A DNA stretch of 54,451 nt from an uncultured Olsenella sp. (lineage in GTDB: Bacteria; Actinomycetota; Coriobacteriia; Coriobacteriales; Atopobiaceae): positions 1 to 54,451 of the forward strand of contig CASEQJ010000026.1 in NCBI GenBank assembly GCA_949290055.1. Direction: 5' to 3'. The notes beneath the pieces were generated by a model. It was not told the DNA's origin, made no database searches, and was given only the letters and a program-made list of their open reading frames with translations. Below are positions 50,520 through 54,451 of the stretch, piece after piece. The first letter of the stretch is position 1; each line of letters begins with the position of its first letter. The translations under genes and the position numbers were made by a program.

Positions 50520-50887
50520 ATCCTGACGCTATTGACGCCCTCAAACCGGCGGATACCGATATGCAACAAGAATGCATTGAACTCATTCTCCATGCCGGAA
50601 GCGCTCATGCGGCTTTCGTGCGAGCAATTGAGCAGGCTCACCACCATAATTTTGCCCACGCGCACTCCCTTATGGACGAGGGGCAGAGAGAGCTTGTCCT
50701 CGCCTCCACCGCCCAGACCAAGATTCTCGCATCGAACGCCTGGAGAACCGCCCATATCGACCTCATCTCGGTCCACGCCCAAGATCACCTCATGATGGCA
50801 AAGGGTCTTGAGTCGCAGGCAAAAGAGCTTGTTAACATCTATGAGATGCTCTCATCGGCGGGAATTCTGAGGGAGGAGAGTGCATGA
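50516..50887 (+). CDS. PTS lactose/cellobiose-family EIIA
   Basis: 123-residue helical protein that forms trimers. The phosphorylated His is H87 in LISVHAQDHLM, the family signature. The N-terminal helix ECIELILHAGSAHAAFVRAIEQA is typical. Overlaps the regulator by 4 bases and EIIB by 4 bases (ATGA), so the genes are tightly coupled. Confidence 0.93.
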   Translation: MNPDAIDALKPADTDMQQECIELILHAGSAHAAFVRAIEQAHHHNFAHAHSLMDEGQRELVLASTAQTKILASNAWRTAHIDLISVHAQDHLMMAKGLESQAKELVNIYEMLSSAGILREESA

Positions 50888-51189
50888 AGGTGGTACTGTA
50901 CTGCGAATGTGGCGTGACAACAAGCTTGCTCGTGAGCCGCATGAAGCTGTATTCTGCTCCCGATGACATTGTCGAATCCTATGGGATGGATGACGCCGCC
51001 GAAACTATCGGCAAATTCGATGTCGTGCTCGTGGGGCCGCAGATTAGGCATAAGTTCGACGAGATCTCGCGCCTCGCTCATTCTGTGGGCGCACGCTGCG
51101 GACTCATCGACATGCGAACGTATGGAACTATGGACGGCGAAGCGGTCATGAGGCAGGCGCGAGGTCTCATGGACGGACCGAGGGGGTAA
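50884..51189 (+). CDS. PTS lactose/cellobiose-family EIIB
   Basis: 101 residues. The P-loop is VLYCECGVTTSLLVSRM, with Cys7 at the position of the phospho-cysteine of ChbB/CelA; a second Cys at 9 is unusual. DVVLVGPQIRHKFDEI is the conserved second half. Transfers phosphate from EIIA to the sugar held by EIIC. Confidence 0.92.
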   Translation: MKVVLYCECGVTTSLLVSRMKLYSAPDDIVESYGMDDAAETIGKFDVVLVGPQIRHKFDEISRLAHSVGARCGLIDMRTYGTMDGEAVMRQARGLMDGPRG

Positions 51190-51194
51190 CGGGC

Positions 51195-52424
51195 GTGAAC
51201 AACCGGCTTGTTTCCTGCCTCGAAAACCTTGCCTGGAGCCTCGGTAACGAGCGGCACCTCGTCTCAATCAGAACGGCCTTCATGAGGGCCATCCCCCTCT
51301 TTGTGGTCAATGGCATTGCCACATTCCTTAGCTCGGCATTACTCAGCGTGACGACCGGCACGGAGACGGGAGACGCCGTCATCAGCTTCTTGATCAGCGC
51401 ACTTGAGAGGGTCATCAACGGGTCATTGGGCATCATCTCAATTCTGCTCGTTCTGCTCATCCCACACAGTCTTGCGACTCGCCTTAACCACAATCGGCCC
51501 ATCGTCGTATCCATCGTCTCGCTTGCCGCCTTCTTTGTAGCCGTTCCACCCGACGAGCTGAGTTCGTTGATCGGGACTGCGGGAATCTCTCTGGCAATCA
51601 TCGTTTCAATTGTCTCAACAGAGCTCTTCATACGCCTCGAGAAGCTCAAGGGGCTTTCCATTAACTTGGGGGACAAGGTGCCCCCCGAAATATCAGACTC
51701 ATTTCGCATCATGATGGCCACGGGCATCACGATCGCCTCGTTCGCCGCCGTGACGGAGCTCGTCCGGATTCTCACGGGATACGACCTCAACGACCTGCTT
51801 TTGCATGCCATCCAAGAGCCAATCGCCGGGATGACCGCCACACTTGCCGGCGCGACTCTTGCCAACATTTTGCAGAACCTTCTGTTCCTGTGCGGAATTC
51901 ATCCCGGCTCGATCATCACTCCGGTATTCGGCCCCATCTTCCTTGCCGCACTGGACACCGGACAGGTTGTCAACACCACCTTCAACAACGCCTATGCGCA
52001 AATCGGGGGAACCGGCTGCACGCTGGGAGCAGTGCTCTCCTTACTTGTTCTCGCGCGACGAAGCGAGCACCGCACTCTTGCGAAGCTCAGTTTGCCTCTA
52101 GCGGTCTTTACCATAAACGAACCAATCGTCTTTGGCCTCCCATGCGTGTTCAATCCGATTCTCGCCATTCCTTTCGTGTTCACGGGCACCATAAACCTAT
52201 CCATCGCCTACTTCGCGACGCAGCTCGGACTCGTCGCCCCCATGACAAACTACGTCGTGTGGTCGATGCCCTCGCCACTTATCGCTCTCCTCGGCAGCGG
52301 AGGGGACTGGCACCACCTCATCCTTAGCGCGCTTCTCATCGCTCTTGACACGCTGGTGTACGCGCCGTTCGTGCTGGCGTTTCTCAGGGCCGAGGATGCG
52401 CGTCGGACAGCCTCGCCTGTCTAG
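51195..52424 (+). CDS. PTS lactose/cellobiose-family EIIC
   Basis: 409-residue membrane permease, GTG start after GGGGGTAACGGGC. About ten hydrophobic segments. Family signatures: NAYAQIGGTGCTLGAVLSLL and FTINEPIVFGLPCVFNPILAIPFV (sugar and phosphate-transfer site). Completes the lac-type PTS. No phospho-beta-glycosidase is encoded nearby, so the fate of the phosphorylated sugar is open. Confidence 0.93.
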   Translation: MNNRLVSCLENLAWSLGNERHLVSIRTAFMRAIPLFVVNGIATFLSSALLSVTTGTETGDAVISFLISALERVINGSLGIISILLVLLIPHSLATRLNHNRPIVVSIVSLAAFFVAVPPDELSSLIGTAGISLAIIVSIVSTELFIRLEKLKGLSINLGDKVPPEISDSFRIMMATGITIASFAAVTELVRILTGYDLNDLLLHAIQEPIAGMTATLAGATLANILQNLLFLCGIHPGSIITPVFGPIFLAALDTGQVVNTTFNNAYAQIGGTGCTLGAVLSLLVLARRSEHRTLAKLSLPLAVFTINEPIVFGLPCVFNPILAIPFVFTGTINLSIAYFATQLGLVAPMTNYVVWSMPSPLIALLGSGGDWHHLILSALLIALDTLVYAPFVLAFLRAEDARRTASPV

Positions 52425-52462
52425 TGACGGCGCCGGGACGGGCGGGGACGCGTTCGCTTGTC

Positions 52463-53227
52463 TCAGCCGAGTAGCCGCCGCTCGAGGGTGGCCTCGGCGA
52501 GGGCGAGGTCCTCGGGCAGCGTGATCTTTATGTTGTCGCGCGTGGACTCCACCACGCACACGCGCCCGCCCATGCGCTCCACGAGCGACGCGTCGTCCGT
52601 TCCCTGGTACTCCTCGTGCGCGGCGGCCTTGTGCGCGGCGAGAAGAACGCGCCGCCTAAAGACCTGCGGCGTCTGCGCGGCCCAGTAGAACGAGCGGTCG
52701 GGGGTCGCCACGATCGTGGTCCCCTCGACCAGCTTGAGGGTGTCCACGGAGCGCGTGGCGAGAATGGCGCCGGCCAGGGAATCGTCGGCGCGCACCGCGG
52801 CGCACGCGGCCTCGATCTGCTCGACCTCGACGAGCGGGCGCGCGGCGTCGTGAACGGCAACGAGCGGCAGCTCGCGCGGGGTGGCGTCCAGCCCGGAGCG
52901 GACGGAGTCCTGGCGCGTCGCCCCCGAGGGGGCAAGCGTCACCGGCTTTGCGAGCGAGAGCCGCGCGAGCACGTCCTTCTCGACCTGCGCCACGCGGTCG
53001 GGCGCGCACACCACCACGATCGCCCCCACCGAGGGGGCGCGGTCGAGCGCCATGATCGACCAGCTCATAAGCGGCAGCCCGCAGAGGTCCACGAACTGCT
53101 TGCCGCGCGGGTCGCCAAAGCGCTCGCCCGAGCCGCCCGCGACGACGATCGCGCAGGTGTCGGCGCCGGACGCGGCGTCGCGCACGCGCTCGGCGCACGG
53201 GCAGGGTGCCGACGCGCGGGAGCCCAT
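52463..53227 (-). CDS. ispD: 2-C-methyl-D-erythritol 4-phosphate cytidylyltransferase
   Basis: 254-residue MEP-pathway enzyme. Nucleotide loop IVVAGGSGERFGDPRGKQF starts near residue 32, later PSGATRQDSVRSGL, VAVHDAARPLV and YQGTDDASLVERMG. It has an N-terminal extension of about 25 residues. Start overlaps the disA stop (ATGA), so they are coupled. Separated from ispF by the accessory block. Confidence 0.95.
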   Translation of the reverse strand: MGSRASAPCPCAERVRDAASGADTCAIVVAGGSGERFGDPRGKQFVDLCGLPLMSWSIMALDRAPSVGAIVVVCAPDRVAQVEKDVLARLSLAKPVTLAPSGATRQDSVRSGLDATPRELPLVAVHDAARPLVEVEQIEAACAAVRADDSLAGAILATRSVDTLKLVEGTTIVATPDRSFYWAAQTPQVFRRRVLLAAHKAAAHEEYQGTDDASLVERMGGRVCVVESTRDNIKITLPEDLALAEATLERRLLG

Positions 53228-54303
53228 CACTCCCCCTTGTCCCACATGCGGTGGAGGCTGTTGGCGAGGACGCCGGGGTTCTTGACGCCGATCTCGCCGA
53301 GACGCGACGGGTCGTCGTCCACGGCCTCGAGGACCTCCTGGAGCGAACCGTACTCGTCGACGATCTTGTCGGCCATGCCGTCGCGCACGACGGGCACGCG
53401 CGAGAGGGTGCGCAGGCCGAGCGGGGTCATAATCGAGTCCTCGCCGCGCCCGTCAGTGTAGCCGAGAATCTTTGCCACGAGCTTGGCGGAGCGAAGCTGG
53501 GTGTTCACGGTGTCGTGCAGGCGCTTGCGAATGGAACGGGCGGCCTCGTCGGAGGAGTCCAGCGCGTAGTCGCGAATCATGAGCGTGTAGGCCTCGTCGG
53601 TGCCGGCCAGGTACTCCTCCCGCTGCATCTGCGCGATCTTCCCCTCGCGCCCGAGCTGGGCTATGCAGGCGTCGAGCTCCTCGCCCGCGGACTGCAGCAC
53701 CTCGAAGAGGTAGAAAATGCTGGTGAGGTCGCCGAGGGTGACGCAGTTGTCGAGCTCGAGGCTCGTGAGGCGCAGCAGGCTCCGGTCGAGCTGGTTGCGC
53801 GTGTTCTGCATGGCGACGGTGAGCTGGTTCACGGTGGAGAGCAGGTCGCTCACGCTCTTGAGCTCGTAGCCGCGGCCGTCGACGTAGACGTTGACCACCG
53901 AGCGACGCTCCGAGACGGAGATCACCATGGCCTTGGTGAGCAGGCTCATGCGCGCCGCGGTGCGGTGGCGCGTGCCGGTCTCGGAGGTGGGCAGCGACGG
54001 GTCGGGGTTGAGGTGGTAGTTGGCGCGCAGAATCTTGGTGAGGTCGCGGTCAATGACCACGGCTCCGTCCATTTTGCAGAGCTCGAAGAGGCGGTTGGCG
54101 GTGAACGAGACGTCGAGCTTGAAGCCGTCGTCGCCGGCGGCCAGCACGTTCTCGGTGTCGCCGACGCAGACGAGCGCGCCGAGGTGACCGGCGAGGATCA
54201 TATCGAGCGCGGTGCGCAGCGGCGTCCCCGGCGCGGTCTTCCTGATCGCGTCCTCGAAGCGCTGCTCGCGCTCAGTCGCGGGGTCGAGCTGGGTGGCTTC
54301 CAC
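53227..54303 (-). CDS. disA: DNA integrity scanning diadenylate cyclase DisA
   Basis: 358 residues, normal for DisA. The N-terminal DAC domain has the DGA motif at 79-81 (KMDGAVVIDRDLTKILRANYHLNP) and RHR at 112-114 (TGTRHRTAARM). A helical linker follows, then a C-terminal helix-hairpin-helix region (PSRLGEIGVKNPGVLANSLHRMW). It makes c-di-AMP while scanning DNA for branched structures. GTG start with AGAGGGA ahead; a -10-like TATACT lies at 54338-54343, without a convincing -35. Upstream 54344-54451 shows only a G/C-rich inverted repeat. Confidence 0.96.
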   Translation of the reverse strand: MEATQLDPATEREQRFEDAIRKTAPGTPLRTALDMILAGHLGALVCVGDTENVLAAGDDGFKLDVSFTANRLFELCKMDGAVVIDRDLTKILRANYHLNPDPSLPTSETGTRHRTAARMSLLTKAMVISVSERRSVVNVYVDGRGYELKSVSDLLSTVNQLTVAMQNTRNQLDRSLLRLTSLELDNCVTLGDLTSIFYLFEVLQSAGEELDACIAQLGREGKIAQMQREEYLAGTDEAYTLMIRDYALDSSDEAARSIRKRLHDTVNTQLRSAKLVAKILGYTDGRGEDSIMTPLGLRTLSRVPVVRDGMADKIVDEYGSLQEVLEAVDDDPSRLGEIGVKNPGVLANSLHRMWDKGE

Positions 54304-54451
54304 GGGCGTCCCTCTCGTCGGTGGTCGGTCGAATACGAGTATAGCGCCGAGCAGCGCCCCGCCCGGGGGGCAATGGCCCCCCCGAGTTATTGCCGCGCCC
54401 ATTTCGGCAAGCTGTGCGAGCGCCCGGCCATGCCCCCCGGCGGGGCGCCCC

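Noticed and set aside
37321..52424. Prophage or IS-borne island
   Set aside because: No integrase, transposase, phage genes, terminal repeats or tRNA attachment site were seen at either edge.

Overview
The window looks like a high-GC actinobacterial chromosome segment, most likely from class Coriobacteriia (Olsenella/Atopobium/Collinsella-like). The basis is GC-rich codon use, GTG and TTG starts, a Firmicutes-like order of housekeeping genes, FabK instead of FabI, and a fused AccD-AccA. The genus is inference. Nearly all core genes are on the minus strand.

Layout, left to right. 1-3697: 5' part of rplC, a histidine phosphatase, a ThrH-like phosphatase, a glutaredoxin and a membrane-anchored XRE regulator. 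3951-7310: str operon (rpsL-rpsG-fusA-rpsJ) without tuf. 7612-17698: a complete type II fatty-acid synthesis operon (fabH-acpP-fabK-fabD-fabG-fabF-accB-fabZ-accC-accDA) ending in a coupled degV. The biotin ligase birA is divergent from it at 17882. 18602-19043: an unusual 31-bp-period inverted repeat array plus a long hairpin. 19044-31327: rpmG-tRNA-Trp-secE-nusG-rplK-rplA-(L10 leader)-rplJ-rplL-rpoB-rpoC. 31541-33303: tuf with an internal deletion, and four tRNA genes (Tyr, Thr-GGT, Met, Thr-TGT). 33752-37232: ispF-cysS-rlmB-rae1-like. 37321-52424: a 15-kb accessory block. 52463-54303: disA-ispD.

The accessory block splits ispD from ispF, which are normally neighbours. It holds two divergent gene sets. 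The minus-strand operon runs beta-glucoside-type PTS EIIBC, a GH94-like phosphorylase, a NanE-like epimerase, a glycyl radical enzyme, its activase, and a Glc-type EIIA. The plus-strand operon runs an MFS transporter, a PRD regulator, and lactose/cellobiose-type EIIA, EIIB and EIIC. A metallo-beta-lactamase-fold hydrolase lies between them. Together they suggest anaerobic uptake and radical-based breakdown of an unidentified (amino)sugar, and this is the best candidate for an undescribed pathway.

Non-coding signals worth following: (i) the 31-bp array; (ii) the octamer GCGAGAAG/CTTCTCGC, strongly enriched in the core, depleted in the island and present in hairpin arms; (iii) a 14-bp element ATGGATACGCCCGG upstream of three translation-machinery promoters; (iv) a GCCGACACTC repeat family next to the str and rpo operons; (v) a palindromic operator-like site between fabH and birA. 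No CRISPR array, IS element, integrase or rRNA gene was seen.
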